Of a stretch of DNA of 64,000 bases, positions 40,924-49,851 are shown in pieces (the first letter of the stretch is position 1; every line of letters starts with the position of its first letter). Location of the stretch: positions 62,001 through 126,000 of the forward strand of contig VMTC01000107.1 in NCBI GenBank assembly GCA_013791765.1. Direction: 5' to 3'. A program made the translations under genes and the position numbers. The stretch is from Rhodoferax sp. Its GTDB lineage: Bacteria; Pseudomonadota; Gammaproteobacteria; Burkholderiales; Burkholderiaceae_C. A model generated the notes under the pieces. That model was not told where the DNA came from. It was given only the letters and a program-made list of their open reading frames with translations, and ran no database searches.

Positions 40924-41487
40924 ATGGAAGCCTTCTTAATCTCAACCGGCATCGTCGCTCTGGCCGAAATGGGTGATAAGACCCAGCTACTCGCGCTCCT
41001 GTTGGCGCTGCGCTTTCGTCAGCCCTGGCCGATTGTGCTGGGCATCTTTGTCGCCACCATCGCCAACCACGCCCTGGCCGGTGCCGTCGGCGCCTGGGTT
41101 ACCACCGTGTTGGGACCGAATGTGCTGCGCTGGGTGCTGGGCGGCTCGTTCATCGCCATGGCGGTCTGGATGCTGATCCCCGACAAACTCGACGACGAAG
41201 AGACGTCGAGCGCGCCGCGTTTCGGCGTGTTTGGTACCACGGCAATCGCTTTTTTTCTGGCCGAAATGGGGGATAAAACCCAGGTTGCCACCGTCATGCT
41301 GGCGGCGCAGTACAACGCCTATGTCTGGGTGGTGGCAGGTACGACACTGGGCATGATGCTGGCCAATGCGCCGGTGGTCTGGCTGGGTGAACGCATGACC
41401 CGACTGCTGCCGCTGCGCGCGGTGCATGTCGTGTCTGCCTTGATCTTCTTGGGTTTGGGGCTGGCCGCCTTGCTCGGGTGGATTTAA
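40924..41487 (+). CDS. UPF0016/GDT1-family membrane protein (probable Mn2+ exporter)
   Basis: A 187-residue protein with six or seven helices and two copies of the E-x-G-D-(K/R)-(T/S) signature: LAEMGDKTQLLAL near residue 15 and LAEMGDKTQVATVM near 117. This duplicated motif defines the UPF0016 (TMEM165/Gdt1) family, bacterial members of which export manganese. The ATG at 40924 is chosen because it follows the riboswitch and gives the family N-terminus; upstream in-frame codons run through the aptamer. GGAG at 40913 is the probable ribosome-binding site. Control by the upstream Mn2+ riboswitch supports the function. Confidence 0.92.
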   Translation: MEAFLISTGIVALAEMGDKTQLLALLLALRFRQPWPIVLGIFVATIANHALAGAVGAWVTTVLGPNVLRWVLGGSFIAMAVWMLIPDKLDDEETSSAPRFGVFGTTAIAFFLAEMGDKTQVATVMLAAQYNAYVWVVAGTTLGMMLANAPVVWLGERMTRLLPLRAVHVVSALIFLGLGLAALLGWI

Positions 41488-41552
41488 ACCCTGGCGCTCA
41501 GGCGACGGCACCGGCGCAAGGTGCGATGACGGCGCCGGGCTGTGAAGGCCGA

Positions 41553-41720
41553 TCAGCCGCCTTTTTTGCAGCGTTTGCCGGGGTTCTTTTTGTTGTTGGT
41601 GGCGACGCCGCGCTCCAGGCTGCGCATCTGGCCGTGACCGGCGGTGTAGCACACGCCTTTGGGGGCGACAGGACGGGGGCTGGCTTTGCGCTCAGCTTCG
41701 GTACGAAATTCTTTGGCCAT
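41553..41720 (-). CDS. Small basic protein, function unknown
   Basis: A 55-residue reading frame begins MAKEFRTEAERKASPRP and ends KRCKKGG, with a GGAG ribosome-binding site nine bases before the ATG. It is rich in Lys and Arg and has two cysteines. It contains GVCYTAGHGQMRSLERG in the middle. I recognise no domain, but the good start signal and codon use similar to its neighbours support a real gene. Its charge would fit nucleic-acid binding. It lies convergent with the UPF0016 gene and 79 bp downstream of the DUF6172 gene. Confidence 0.65.
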   Translation of the reverse strand: MAKEFRTEAERKASPRPVAPKGVCYTAGHGQMRSLERGVATNNKKNPGKRCKKGG

Positions 41721-41799
41721 GAAATACTCCAGATAATTTTAAAAAACAGGCGATTATCCCCGCATTGGGGATCGGGCGGCGAGCCCGGCTTGGCTTGGG

Positions 41800-42123
41800 C
41801 TATTCGCGCTCGCCCTGATTCAGCGGCTCAGCACCGGCCGCACGCGTCGCACGGTGGCCGGGTTTGGCCAGCAGTTCCAGGTAGAACGCAGCGCCACCGG
41901 CTTGCGCGAGTGCATCAATCAAATCGGTGATGGTGGCGAAATGGACCACCGTGGCGCCGGCTTCGTCGGCGCCAAACTTGCAGTCAAAATCCCAATAGTC
42001 CACGCCTTCGGGCAGCGGCACACGCCGTTGGCGTTTGACGTACTTGCGGATCTCGTGCTTGGTGGCTTCCAGCACCCGGTCACGGTTTTTGCCTTCAATC
42101 TCTAACTTAAACGTCTTTTTCAC
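41800..42123 (-). CDS. DUF6172-family protein
   Basis: A 107-residue soluble protein: MKKTFKLEIEGKNRDRVLEATKHEIRKYVKRQRRVPLPEGVDYWDFDCKFG matches my memory of the DUF6172 family, which has no assigned function. The KYVKRQRR and GVDYWDFDCKFG stretches are its most distinctive parts. The C-terminal 20 residues are divergent. It probably forms a single transcription unit with the small basic gene downstream. Confidence 0.8.
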   Translation of the reverse strand: MKKTFKLEIEGKNRDRVLEATKHEIRKYVKRQRRVPLPEGVDYWDFDCKFGADEAGATVVHFATITDLIDALAQAGGAAFYLELLAKPGHRATRAAGAEPLNQGERE

Positions 42124-42227
42124 GCTGGCCTTCTCAAAAATTAATGCGACACCGCCCCACCTGGGGCGTGATTCGCGAACCCTTGATTATGCGTTGACGG
42201 CTTTGGCGCGGTGCTTTTACGCGCGCT

Positions 42228-43916
42228 TCAGGCCTTTGCGCTCTTTGGCGTCGCGCGCGCGATGATCGCGGCTGCATCAATGCCACGCGCCAGGGTGCCG
42301 TAGTTGTGCTGACCGACCTGCCCCAGGCGCGACTGGCAAAACGCATCGCTCACGAAGGCCGGGGCGTGGCGCACCAGCAAGGAGGCCTGCAGCGCCAGCG
42401 CCATGCGGTCGACCACGTCACGCGCGCGGTACTCAAAATCGCGCAGGTCTTTGAGGTCGGTCGCCAGCGCGGCAATCTGCGCGTCCAGCAAGCCCTGGGC
42501 GCCGCGCGCCTGGTTCACTTCGGCAAAAAAAGCCTCCAGCACGGCGGGGGTTTTTGAGATGGCGCGCAGCACGTCCAGGCATTGCACATTGCCGCTGCCC
42601 TCCCAGATGGTGTTCACGGGCGCCTCGCGGTACAGGCGCGGCATCATGCTGTCTTCCATCACACCGCTGCCGCCAATGCACTCCATCGCCTCATAGGCAT
42701 GGTTGGGCGTGCGCTTGCAGATCCAGTATTTGCCCACGGCCGTGACCAGGCGCACCAACAGGTCCTCCTGCTCATCGCTGCGGTTGTCCATGGCGCGCGC
42801 CATGCGCATCGTCAGCGTGGTGGCAGCTTCGCTCTCCAGCGCCAGGTCGGCCAGCACGTTTTGCATCAAGGGCTGCTGGTTCAGCACCTGTCCAAAGGCC
42901 GACCGCATCGAACAGTGGTGCAGCGCCTGCGAGGCCGCCATGCGCATGCCCGCGCTGGAGCCGATCATGCAGTCAAAGCGCGTCATGCTGACCATCTCGA
43001 TGATGTTGCGCACGCCGCGCCCCTCTTCACCGACCATCCACGCCAGCGCACCGCGCAACTCGGTCTCAGACGACGCATTGGACGCATTCCCCATTTTTTT
43101 CTTCAAGCGCAGCACCTGCATCGGGTTTTTGCTGCCGTCCGGGCGCCAGCGCGGCAGCAAGAAGCACGACAGGCCGCCGGGCGCTTGCGCCAGCACCAAA
43201 AACGCATCGCACATTGGGGCCGACACAAAATACTTGTGGCCCACCAGTTCGTAGGCCTGGCCCGGGCCGCCACTGCCCAACGGGTAGGCCATGGTGCTGT
43301 TGCTGCGCACATCCGAGCCACCCTGCTTCTCGGTCATCGCCATGCCGATGGTCACGCCCTGCTTCTGCTCCACCGGCAGGTTGCGCGGGTCATAGACGCG
43401 CGCCGTGACTTTCGGCTCCCAGACGCTGGCCAAGTCGGGCTGCAGCCGCAGCGCGGGCACGGCGGCGAAGGTCATGGTGATCGGGCAGCCATGGCCCGCT
43501 TCCACCTGGCCATGCAAAAAGCTCTTGGCCGCGCGCGCCACATGGGCGCCCGGTCCTGGGGAGGTCCAGGGCGAGGCGTGCAGCCCATGTTCAATTGACG
43601 TCTTCATGAGCTGGTGGTAGCTGGGGTGAAACTTCACCAGGTCGATGCGATTGCCAAAGCGGTCATGGGTATCGAATTCGGGCTGGAACTTGTTGGCCAG
43701 GTTGCCCAGCTCCAGGTAGTCGGCCGAGCCCGTCAGTTGGCCAAAAGCGTTGAGTTCGCCCTCGGCCCACTGGCCACCCTCGCGCTGCACCCCCTCGCTT
43801 AGGGCAGCGTCCTGGCTGTACATGTTGTAGTCACACAGCTCGGTGGACAGGTTGCTCAGCACGTGGGTGTCGGCCAGGTAGAGCGCGTTGGGTGCGATTT
43901 CAAGACGAGAGTTCAT
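42228..43916 (-). CDS. AidB-like acyl-CoA dehydrogenase
   Basis: A 562-residue flavoprotein of the AidB branch of acyl-CoA dehydrogenases. MTEKQGGSDVRSN, ECIGGSGVMEDSMMPRLYREAPVNTIWEGSGNV and the long C-terminal helical domain fit AidB, which in E. coli is induced by alkylation stress and binds DNA. Isovaleryl-CoA dehydrogenase-like activity is an alternative. The start at 43916 gives the family N-terminus; longer frames begin inside the regulator gene. It overlaps the end of the PaaX-like regulator by 17 bp, so the two are co-expressed. Confidence 0.88.
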   Translation of the reverse strand: MNSRLEIAPNALYLADTHVLSNLSTELCDYNMYSQDAALSEGVQREGGQWAEGELNAFGQLTGSADYLELGNLANKFQPEFDTHDRFGNRIDLVKFHPSYHQLMKTSIEHGLHASPWTSPGPGAHVARAAKSFLHGQVEAGHGCPITMTFAAVPALRLQPDLASVWEPKVTARVYDPRNLPVEQKQGVTIGMAMTEKQGGSDVRSNSTMAYPLGSGGPGQAYELVGHKYFVSAPMCDAFLVLAQAPGGLSCFLLPRWRPDGSKNPMQVLRLKKKMGNASNASSETELRGALAWMVGEEGRGVRNIIEMVSMTRFDCMIGSSAGMRMAASQALHHCSMRSAFGQVLNQQPLMQNVLADLALESEAATTLTMRMARAMDNRSDEQEDLLVRLVTAVGKYWICKRTPNHAYEAMECIGGSGVMEDSMMPRLYREAPVNTIWEGSGNVQCLDVLRAISKTPAVLEAFFAEVNQARGAQGLLDAQIAALATDLKDLRDFEYRARDVVDRMALALQASLLVRHAPAFVSDAFCQSRLGQVGQHNYGTLARGIDAAAIIARATPKSAKA

Positions 43917-44754
43917 GAGGGGTCTCCAGTTCAGCGGGTTGATCAGTAGCAGGGAAAGGGGGTGGGGTGTCGGCAATGGAGGCAAAAAAACGCTTCCAGA
44001 TGGCACGGCCGGTGTCGTCAAATTGGTGCACAGCCTGGATGAACGCGTGGCGCTCGCGGCTGTCCACAAAGGGCTCGGGCAGCAGCGGATCAAACACCAG
44101 TTGGTGAATGGCTTTGCCGCCCAGAAGGAACGATTCGCGCGCCGCTGCCTCCAGCGGCAGCCGGTGGGCATTGGCCAGCCATTCTTGTAGTTCGACGCGC
44201 AGTTGCCGGTAGCTCTGCGTCAGCGCCTGGCCATCCCACAACTGCCGCACGCTCGATTCACGTGTCGGATCAAGGCCACTGGCCCGAAAGACCGCAGCGT
44301 CTCGGTCCAGTCCCCGTTTGTAGAGATGCTGGCGCACCTCGTCCAGGTCCGACTCAATGTTGTCGGGGCGAATGTACAGACCGCGCTCCAACAGCCGAAA
44401 ACCCATCATTTGCAACGCCCGCTCACGCCGCTGGGGCGCAGCGCGGTCATGGCGACCCAAAGCGCCACAGTGCACGACGATGTAGCTGCCCTGCCACGCG
44501 CGCAGCCGCGATTCAAGCGTGCGCCAGCTGGCCACCTCACCGGCCAGATCGGTGGCCGCAGGCCCGAGTCGGTAAGCGCCGCGCTCGGCGGTCTCGATCA
44601 GTCCCGCCGCCGACAGGCGCGCCAGCGTGACGCGCAGGCTGTTGTCGCTGATCTGGAACAGGGCGCCCGCCAGGATCGCATCGCGCGCGATCAAAGGCTT
44701 GTCGCCAGCCGCCAGCATCAGATCGAGAATGAGATTTTTCGGATTGACCTTCAT
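43900..44754 (-). CDS. PaaX-like transcriptional regulator
   Basis: A 284-residue regulator: the N-terminal winged helix (ISDNSLRVTLARLSAAGLIETAERGAYRLGP, about residues 38-70) and the central and C-terminal PaaX domains (YIVVHCGALGRHDR, LYIRPDNIE) fit the PaaX family. PaaX represses phenylacetate degradation and responds to phenylacetyl-CoA. Here the linked gene is an AidB-like dehydrogenase, so the ligand may be another acyl-CoA. ATG at 44754 is used; TTG at 44775 is an alternative. A strong dyad lies 36-72 bp upstream. Confidence 0.86.
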   Translation of the reverse strand: MKVNPKNLILDLMLAAGDKPLIARDAILAGALFQISDNSLRVTLARLSAAGLIETAERGAYRLGPAATDLAGEVASWRTLESRLRAWQGSYIVVHCGALGRHDRAAPQRRERALQMMGFRLLERGLYIRPDNIESDLDEVRQHLYKRGLDRDAAVFRASGLDPTRESSVRQLWDGQALTQSYRQLRVELQEWLANAHRLPLEAAARESFLLGGKAIHQLVFDPLLPEPFVDSRERHAFIQAVHQFDDTGRAIWKRFFASIADTPPPFPATDQPAELETPHELSS

Positions 44755-44789
44755 GCGCTGGGTGGGTCGCCGCAAGGCTGAACCCGTAC

Positions 44790-44826
44790 ATTACGATATT
44801 TGTAGATATTTACAATTTTTCGTAAT
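44790..44826. promoter_or_regulatory. Candidate operator of the PaaX-like regulator
   Basis: Nested dyads share almost one centre: ATTACGA (44790-44796) with TCGTAAT (44820-44826), and TTGTA (44800-44804) with TACAA (44811-44815). The 37-bp AT-rich element stands out in GC-rich DNA and lies just upstream of the regulator start. Autoregulation is inferred. Confidence 0.6.
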
Positions 44827-44895
44827 GTAGCAGCTTTCAAACCTGGGGCCAAGCCCGCGCTGCGCAACGCTAAAGCGAGACGACTGCGCGCGCGG

Positions 44896-46065
44896 CTACC
44901 AGTCCACCAGGCTCAAGCCGATGCTCAGCACGGTGCGCCGGCGGTTGTAGTCGACCAGCGAATCGCCATAACCGCTGAACAATTGGGTATGAAAGCGCAA
45001 GGCGTCCTGGCTGCCGGGCAAGCCACTGGTGCTGAGCTGCTTGAGCCATTCCAGCCGCAGCGAGCCGTTGGCATCGGAGCGCAACGAGTGGCGCAGCGTG
45101 ACGCCGTAGGTGTTGCTCGCGTCGGGCGTCCAAAAAGCCGCCACTTCAGCGCGCCCGATTTTGTCGATGATGTCGGGGTTGTCGTCGTTGTCCGCGCCTT
45201 CATTGACGCGCTTCCACCACTTGGCATCGACCCGGAACTGATTGCCCCGCTCCATGCCGGCCATCAGCACATTGCGGTTCCAGCTGCGCGACAGCGGCAG
45301 CGGCTGACCATTGGACTGGTGCACCAGGCTCAAGCCGGTGTAACGCAGGCGCCAGCCCAGCGGAAATTGAAAGTCGGTCGGGTAGATGTAGGTGGCTTCA
45401 GGTTCATGGTCGGTGGTGCGAAACGGGCGCGACAGATCGCCGCTGAAGATCTGCCAGTTGGACTGCTGGCTGTAGCCAAACCAGATCGAGTCGCGTTTGA
45501 GCGTCTGATTGCCGGTCAGCAGGCCCTGCGCGACCTTGGTGCGCACCGAGAGCTGAATGCGAACCTCGTTTTTTTCATAGTCCAGCGCCGTGGGGGCGGT
45601 ATGGTCGGGCGCGGGCGAGCTGGGCTGGGTGTTGACGCCGTCGGAACTGATCCATGCCAGGCTGATCGGGTGAAAGCCGCGAATGCCAAAGGTACCGCAG
45701 TCGCTGCCCGCTTCGAGCTCCCAAAAGCGCGACAGCTCGGAAAACTGCTTGTTTTTGCAGTCATGCGCGGCCGGCGCCGTCATGGTGATCGTGACCGGGG
45801 CGGGTGCCACGGTTCTTGGTGCTGGCGTGGCCACGGTTTGCGCCAGCTTTGAGGCGCCCGGCGAGGGCGGGCGGATTACTGCAGCGCCGGGCTGCTGCTG
45901 CGCCCATTGATCAAAACAGGCCAAGCGCGCCGCGCTGTCCCCGGTCAGATCCGCGCACGCTTGCCACGCCTTGGGTTCTGCCGAAATATTTATGGCATTC
46001 TGGGCTCTAGCCCCCGTCGTTACTGCGCAAGCAGCTATTAATGCAGTAGTAAATAATGGTTTCAT
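44896..46065 (-). CDS. pldA: Outer membrane phospholipase A1
   Basis: A 389-residue OMPLA. The signal peptide (MKPLFTTALIAACAVTTGARA) is followed by a Pro/Ala-rich linker of about 75 residues and a 12-stranded barrel domain. The catalytic Ser-His-Asn site is visible in LVHQSNGQ (H and S two residues apart) and SRSWNR (Asn). OMPLA hydrolyses misplaced phospholipids in the outer leaflet. The extended N-terminal region with ACADLTGDSAARLACFDQWA resembles proteobacterial periplasmic Cys motifs and is longer than in E. coli. The signal-coding DNA is a copy of the local repeat. Confidence 0.92.
   Translation of the reverse strand: MKPLFTTALIAACAVTTGARAQNAINISAEPKAWQACADLTGDSAARLACFDQWAQQQPGAAVIRPPSPGASKLAQTVATPAPRTVAPAPVTITMTAPAAHDCKNKQFSELSRFWELEAGSDCGTFGIRGFHPISLAWISSDGVNTQPSSPAPDHTAPTALDYEKNEVRIQLSVRTKVAQGLLTGNQTLKRDSIWFGYSQQSNWQIFSGDLSRPFRTTDHEPEATYIYPTDFQFPLGWRLRYTGLSLVHQSNGQPLPLSRSWNRNVLMAGMERGNQFRVDAKWWKRVNEGADNDDNPDIIDKIGRAEVAAFWTPDASNTYGVTLRHSLRSDANGSLRLEWLKQLSTSGLPGSQDALRFHTQLFSGYGDSLVDYNRRRTVLSIGLSLVDW
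46001..46045. repeat. Intergenic-type repeat embedded in the pldA signal sequence
   Basis: On the minus strand the DNA reads TTAATAGCTGCTTGCGCA, then GGGGGCTAGAGCCC. This is the best match in the window to the AGCTGCTTGCGC...GGGCTAGAGCC repeat, yet it is translated as part of the PldA signal peptide. Confidence 0.6.
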
Positions 46066-46109
46066 GGCGGGCTTGCTTGGGTGATCAACGTGGGTTGCTA
46101 TTCTAGGTT

Positions 46110-48293
46110 TTAAAGCGGACGCAATCTCTGGCCGGGCGCGCTATGGGTCGGGGCGGCTTGCGCCTCTTGCGCCTTCTGCGCAAACTCGGCCCGCAGCGCG
46201 CGCAACTTGGCACGCGGGTCTTCGCGCGTGGTGGCTTGGTCCAGCGCCATCTCGGCAATGAAACGGCTCGGCAGCGCGGCCACCATCTCGCGGCCTTTTT
46301 TGCGCTTGCGCGTCCAGCTGACCGCCAGGCTGCGCTGGGCACGGGTGATGCCCACGTACATCAGGCGGCGCTCTTCCTGCAGGTGCGTGGCCGTGGCTTC
46401 AACCGCCGCTTCATGCGCCCGCTCGGAACCACCGACCGAGGCGGCGCCCGAGTCGGCGCTGTCGCGCAATTTGAACGGCAGCATGCCCTCGGTCACGCCG
46501 ACCAGCATCACATGCGGCCACTCCAGTCCCTTGGCCGCGTGCAGCGTCGACAGCGTCACCACGTTCTGCTCGGTTTCACGTTCGCTGATGGTGGACAGCA
46601 ACGACACCGTTTGCGCCACCTCCAGCAGCGACTTCAGCTCGTTGCTGGTGGAAACACCGGCGGCATCGTCCAACTGGCCGCCGCAGCGCGCGGCCATCCA
46701 GTCGCAAAAGTCCAGCACGTTGGTCCAGCGCGCCGCCGCCAGTTTTTCGCTGTCTTCGCCGTCGTACAAATGCTTTTCATAGCCGATGTCCTTGAGCCAC
46801 TCCAGCAGGAAGGCTTTGGCAGATTCCGCCCCCATGGTGCGCCGGGCGCGGAACTCCAGGTCGTTCACATAGCGGCCAAATTCATGCAGGCTGCCCACCG
46901 CTTTGCTGCTGAGCAGGCTGCCCAGGGACGAGGAGAACAGGGCCTCGAACAGGCTGACCTTGTACTTGCTGGCAAACACGCCCAGTTGTGCCAAGGTCTG
47001 GTGGCCGATGCCGCGTTTGGGCGTGGTGACCGCGCGCAAGAACGCCGGGTCGTCGTTGTTGTTGATCCACAGGCGAAACCAGCCGCACAGGTCCTTGATT
47101 TCGGCGCGGTCGAAAAAGCTCGTGCCGCCCGAGACCTTGTACGGGATCTGCGCCTTGCGCAGCGCTTTCTCGAAGGTCTTGGCCTGGTGGTTGGCGCGGT
47201 ACAGCACGGCAAAGTCGCGCAGCTCCTTGAACTGCGCTCCGCCGTGCGGCAGTCCGCTGGCGCGCAGGCTCTGGATGCGCGCCACGGTGCGCTCGGCCTC
47301 GTGCTCTTCGCTGTCAGCGTCCACAACCCGCACCGGCTCACCTTCGCCCAGATCGCTCCATAGGTTCTTGGGAAAGAGCTTGGGGTTCGGCCCGATCACG
47401 TTGTTGGCGGCGCGCAGGATGGCGCTGGTGGAGCGGTAGTTCTGCTCCAGCTTGATGACCTTGAGCGTCGGGAACTCGACCGGCAGGCGCTTGAGGTTGT
47501 CCAGCGTGGCGCCGCGCCAGCCGTAAATCGACTGGTCATCGTCGCCCACCGCCGTGAAGCGCGCCTGCGTTGGCGCATTGCCGCCCACCAGCAACTTGAG
47601 CAACTCATACTGCGTGGCGTTCGTGTCCTGGTACTCGTCCACCAGGATATGACCGGCCAGCCCTTGCCATTTCTGCCTTACCTGCTCATGATTTTGCAGC
47701 AACTTGAGCGGCAGGCTGATCAGGTCATCAAAGTCCACGCTCTGGTAGGCGGCCAGGCGCTCCTCGTAATGCGCCATCACGCGGGCGATGATGCGTTCGT
47801 TGTCATTGGCCGCCAGCAGCGCGGCCTGCTGCGCATTGAGGCCCTGGTTTTTCCACAGGCTGATGGTCCATTGCCAGCTGCGCGCCGTGGCCGCATCGAC
47901 CGTGCCGCCCGCGTCTTTGAGGATGCTGGTGACGTCGTCGCTGTCCAGGATCGAGAAATTGGCTTTGAGCCCCAACGCTGCGCCATCTTGGCGCAGCAGG
48001 CGCACGCCCAGCGCATGAAAGGTGCAGATCACCACCTCGCGCGCGGCCTTGCCAATGAGTTCCTTGGCGCGCTCGCGCATCTCGCTCGCGGCCTTGTTGG
48101 TGAAGGTAATGGCAAAGATGCGGCTGGGCGCCAAGCCAGCCTGGATCAGCCGCCCAATCTTGTGCGTGATCACCCGCGTCTTGCCCGAGCCCGCGCCGGC
48201 CAGCACCAGACACGGCCCGTGCATGTAGTTGACGGCTTCCTGTTGCGCCAGGTTCAGGCCGGTGGAGGGGGGTGAAGGGGGAGAGCTTGACAT
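46110..48293 (-). CDS. UvrD/Rep-type ATP-dependent DNA helicase
   Basis: A 727-residue SF1A helicase. Motifs in order: AGAGSGKT (Walker A), AITFTNKAASEMRERA, VDEYQDTN (Walker B), GDDDQSIYGWRGA, YRSTSAIL, LSTLHAAKGLEWPHV and YVGITRAQ. The length and motif spacing are closest to Rep, which helps restart replication forks, with UvrD as the alternative. The ATG at 48293 is chosen; an upstream in-frame GTG at 48350 would add 19 residues. The tail is Lys/Ala/Gln-rich. It is convergent with nothing and divergent from the AEC transporter gene. Confidence 0.93.
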   Translation of the reverse strand: MSSSPPSPPSTGLNLAQQEAVNYMHGPCLVLAGAGSGKTRVITHKIGRLIQAGLAPSRIFAITFTNKAASEMRERAKELIGKAAREVVICTFHALGVRLLRQDGAALGLKANFSILDSDDVTSILKDAGGTVDAATARSWQWTISLWKNQGLNAQQAALLAANDNERIIARVMAHYEERLAAYQSVDFDDLISLPLKLLQNHEQVRQKWQGLAGHILVDEYQDTNATQYELLKLLVGGNAPTQARFTAVGDDDQSIYGWRGATLDNLKRLPVEFPTLKVIKLEQNYRSTSAILRAANNVIGPNPKLFPKNLWSDLGEGEPVRVVDADSEEHEAERTVARIQSLRASGLPHGGAQFKELRDFAVLYRANHQAKTFEKALRKAQIPYKVSGGTSFFDRAEIKDLCGWFRLWINNNDDPAFLRAVTTPKRGIGHQTLAQLGVFASKYKVSLFEALFSSSLGSLLSSKAVGSLHEFGRYVNDLEFRARRTMGAESAKAFLLEWLKDIGYEKHLYDGEDSEKLAAARWTNVLDFCDWMAARCGGQLDDAAGVSTSNELKSLLEVAQTVSLLSTISERETEQNVVTLSTLHAAKGLEWPHVMLVGVTEGMLPFKLRDSADSGAASVGGSERAHEAAVEATATHLQEERRLMYVGITRAQRSLAVSWTRKRKKGREMVAALPSRFIAEMALDQATTREDPRAKLRALRAEFAQKAQEAQAAPTHSAPGQRLRPL

Positions 48294-48451
48294 GCGTGCA
48301 GCCGACGCGTGGTCGGCACTGTTGAGCCGCGCATCATACAGACGTGACACCTGGACTGGCCCAGCCCGCGATGCCGGACCGTTCCGGCAAGGCCTCCGAG
48401 CGGGTTGTGGTGACGCCGCAGCGCGAGCCGCTGTGCTGACACAATAGCCGC

Positions 48452-49417
48452 GTGCTGCAAGTTTTCTCCATCACCTTTCCGTTCTTCGCGCTGGTGCTGT
48501 GCGGCTACGTGGCGGCGCGCCGGCTGCTGTTGCCACTGGAGGCCGTGACCGGGCTGAACAGTTTCGTGCTGTTTTTTGCGCTGCCCTGCATGTTGTTCCG
48601 CTTTGGCGCCAACACGCCGCTGGCGCAGTTGCTCGATGTCGGGGTTCTTGTGACTTACCTACTTTGCGCGCTGCTGATGGTGGCGTTCACCGTGGCAGTC
48701 AGTTTGAGTCGGCGCATCGGCTGGAACGACGCCGCTTTTGGCGCGCTCGTCGCCGCCTTTCCGAACTCGGGCTTCATGGGCGTGCCGCTCTTGGTGGCGC
48801 TCTTAGGCGCGCAGGCGGCCGGGCCGGTGATTGCGACCATGGTGATCGACATGCTGGTGACCAGTTCACTGTGCATTGCGCTCTCCAGGCTGGACGGGGC
48901 GGACGCGCACGGCGCCCGCAAGGCTTTAAAAAGCGCGCTCAAGGGCGTGCTCGGCAACCCCTTGCCCTGGGCCATTGTGCTGGGCGCCTTGGCCTCGGCG
49001 CTGCAACTGGAGCTGCCCAAGCCGGTGGCGCAAACCGTCGGCCTGCTGGCCGACGCCGCCTCGCCCGTGGCCCTGTTCACCATTGGCGCGGTGCTGGCAC
49101 GCTCGCAAATGCTGGCGGCCCGCCGCGGCCACGCGCCGATCCCCCTGGGCGACTACCTGCCGGTGGCGGCGTTCAAGTTGTTTTTGCACCCGTTGCTGGT
49201 GCTGCTGGTGGGATCAAGCGCAATCTGGCTGGGCCTGGCGCTGGACCGCTTTGCCCTCACCGTGCTGGTGCTGGTGGCGGCGCTCCCAAGTGCCAGCAAC
49301 GTCTCCTTGCTGGCCGAACGATTCGGCGCAGACAACGGCCGCATTGCCCGCATCATTCTGGTGTCAACAGCGGCCGCTTTTGTGAGCTTTTCGCTGGCGG
49401 TGAGCTCGCTCACCTGA
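48452..49417 (+). CDS. AEC-family transporter (auxin efflux carrier-like)
   Basis: A 321-residue membrane protein with about ten helices in two repeats, starting at GTG. FPFFALVLCGYVAARR, AFPNSGFMGVPLLVALLG and LVAALPSASNVSLLAERFGAD are typical of AEC/MdcF permeases, which carry malonate, auxin or other carboxylates. The substrate is unknown and no catabolic gene is beside it. It is divergent from the helicase across 158 bp. Confidence 0.88.
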   Translation: MLQVFSITFPFFALVLCGYVAARRLLLPLEAVTGLNSFVLFFALPCMLFRFGANTPLAQLLDVGVLVTYLLCALLMVAFTVAVSLSRRIGWNDAAFGALVAAFPNSGFMGVPLLVALLGAQAAGPVIATMVIDMLVTSSLCIALSRLDGADAHGARKALKSALKGVLGNPLPWAIVLGALASALQLELPKPVAQTVGLLADAASPVALFTIGAVLARSQMLAARRGHAPIPLGDYLPVAAFKLFLHPLLVLLVGSSAIWLGLALDRFALTVLVLVAALPSASNVSLLAERFGADNGRIARIILVSTAAAFVSFSLAVSSLT

Positions 49418-49644
49418 GCGCTTGCTGCGCCACCCAAGGGATGCCAATGTCAGCGTCATGCCAACCCCAGCAGACGCTCGGTCGCTCAACCATCGACGGC
49501 ATGGTGAGCCCCTCTTCGCGAACCTGGGCACACTGTGTGTTGGCGGGTGTTGAGGCTTTGGCTTGCAACCAGCACCGGGTTGCTGTAAGGTCAAAAACTC
49601 ATCGGAAAGCGACTTTTTTCTTATTCACTCCAAAGGAGACCACC

Positions 49645-49851
49645 ATGGCACACCATCTGAACCCGCATGACAAACAGAGCCCTCAAACCGGCAAGGTTGA
49701 AAACGACAGCAACAAGCAGGGTGAGCAAGCGCCCACGCAGTTGAATCAGGGCCAGCGCACCCCGGACAGCCGCAGCGACCGCGAGTCGCATGTGGGTGGC
49801 AGCAATCAGTCACAGTCGCGACGCGGGCCAGTTGGCACCCCCAAGCGCTGA
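49645..49851 (+). CDS. Small hydrophilic protein, function unknown
   Basis: A 68-residue frame with an AAAGGAGA ribosome-binding site five bases before its ATG. The sequence is rich in Gln, Asn, Ser, Asp and Arg, has no hydrophobic stretch and no cysteine, and looks disordered (for example QTGKVENDSNKQGEQAP). Such small hydrophilic proteins often accumulate in stress or stationary phase, but nothing here proves it. It stands alone with about 230 bp upstream. Confidence 0.65.
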   Translation: MAHHLNPHDKQSPQTGKVENDSNKQGEQAPTQLNQGQRTPDSRSDRESHVGGSNQSQSRRGPVGTPKR

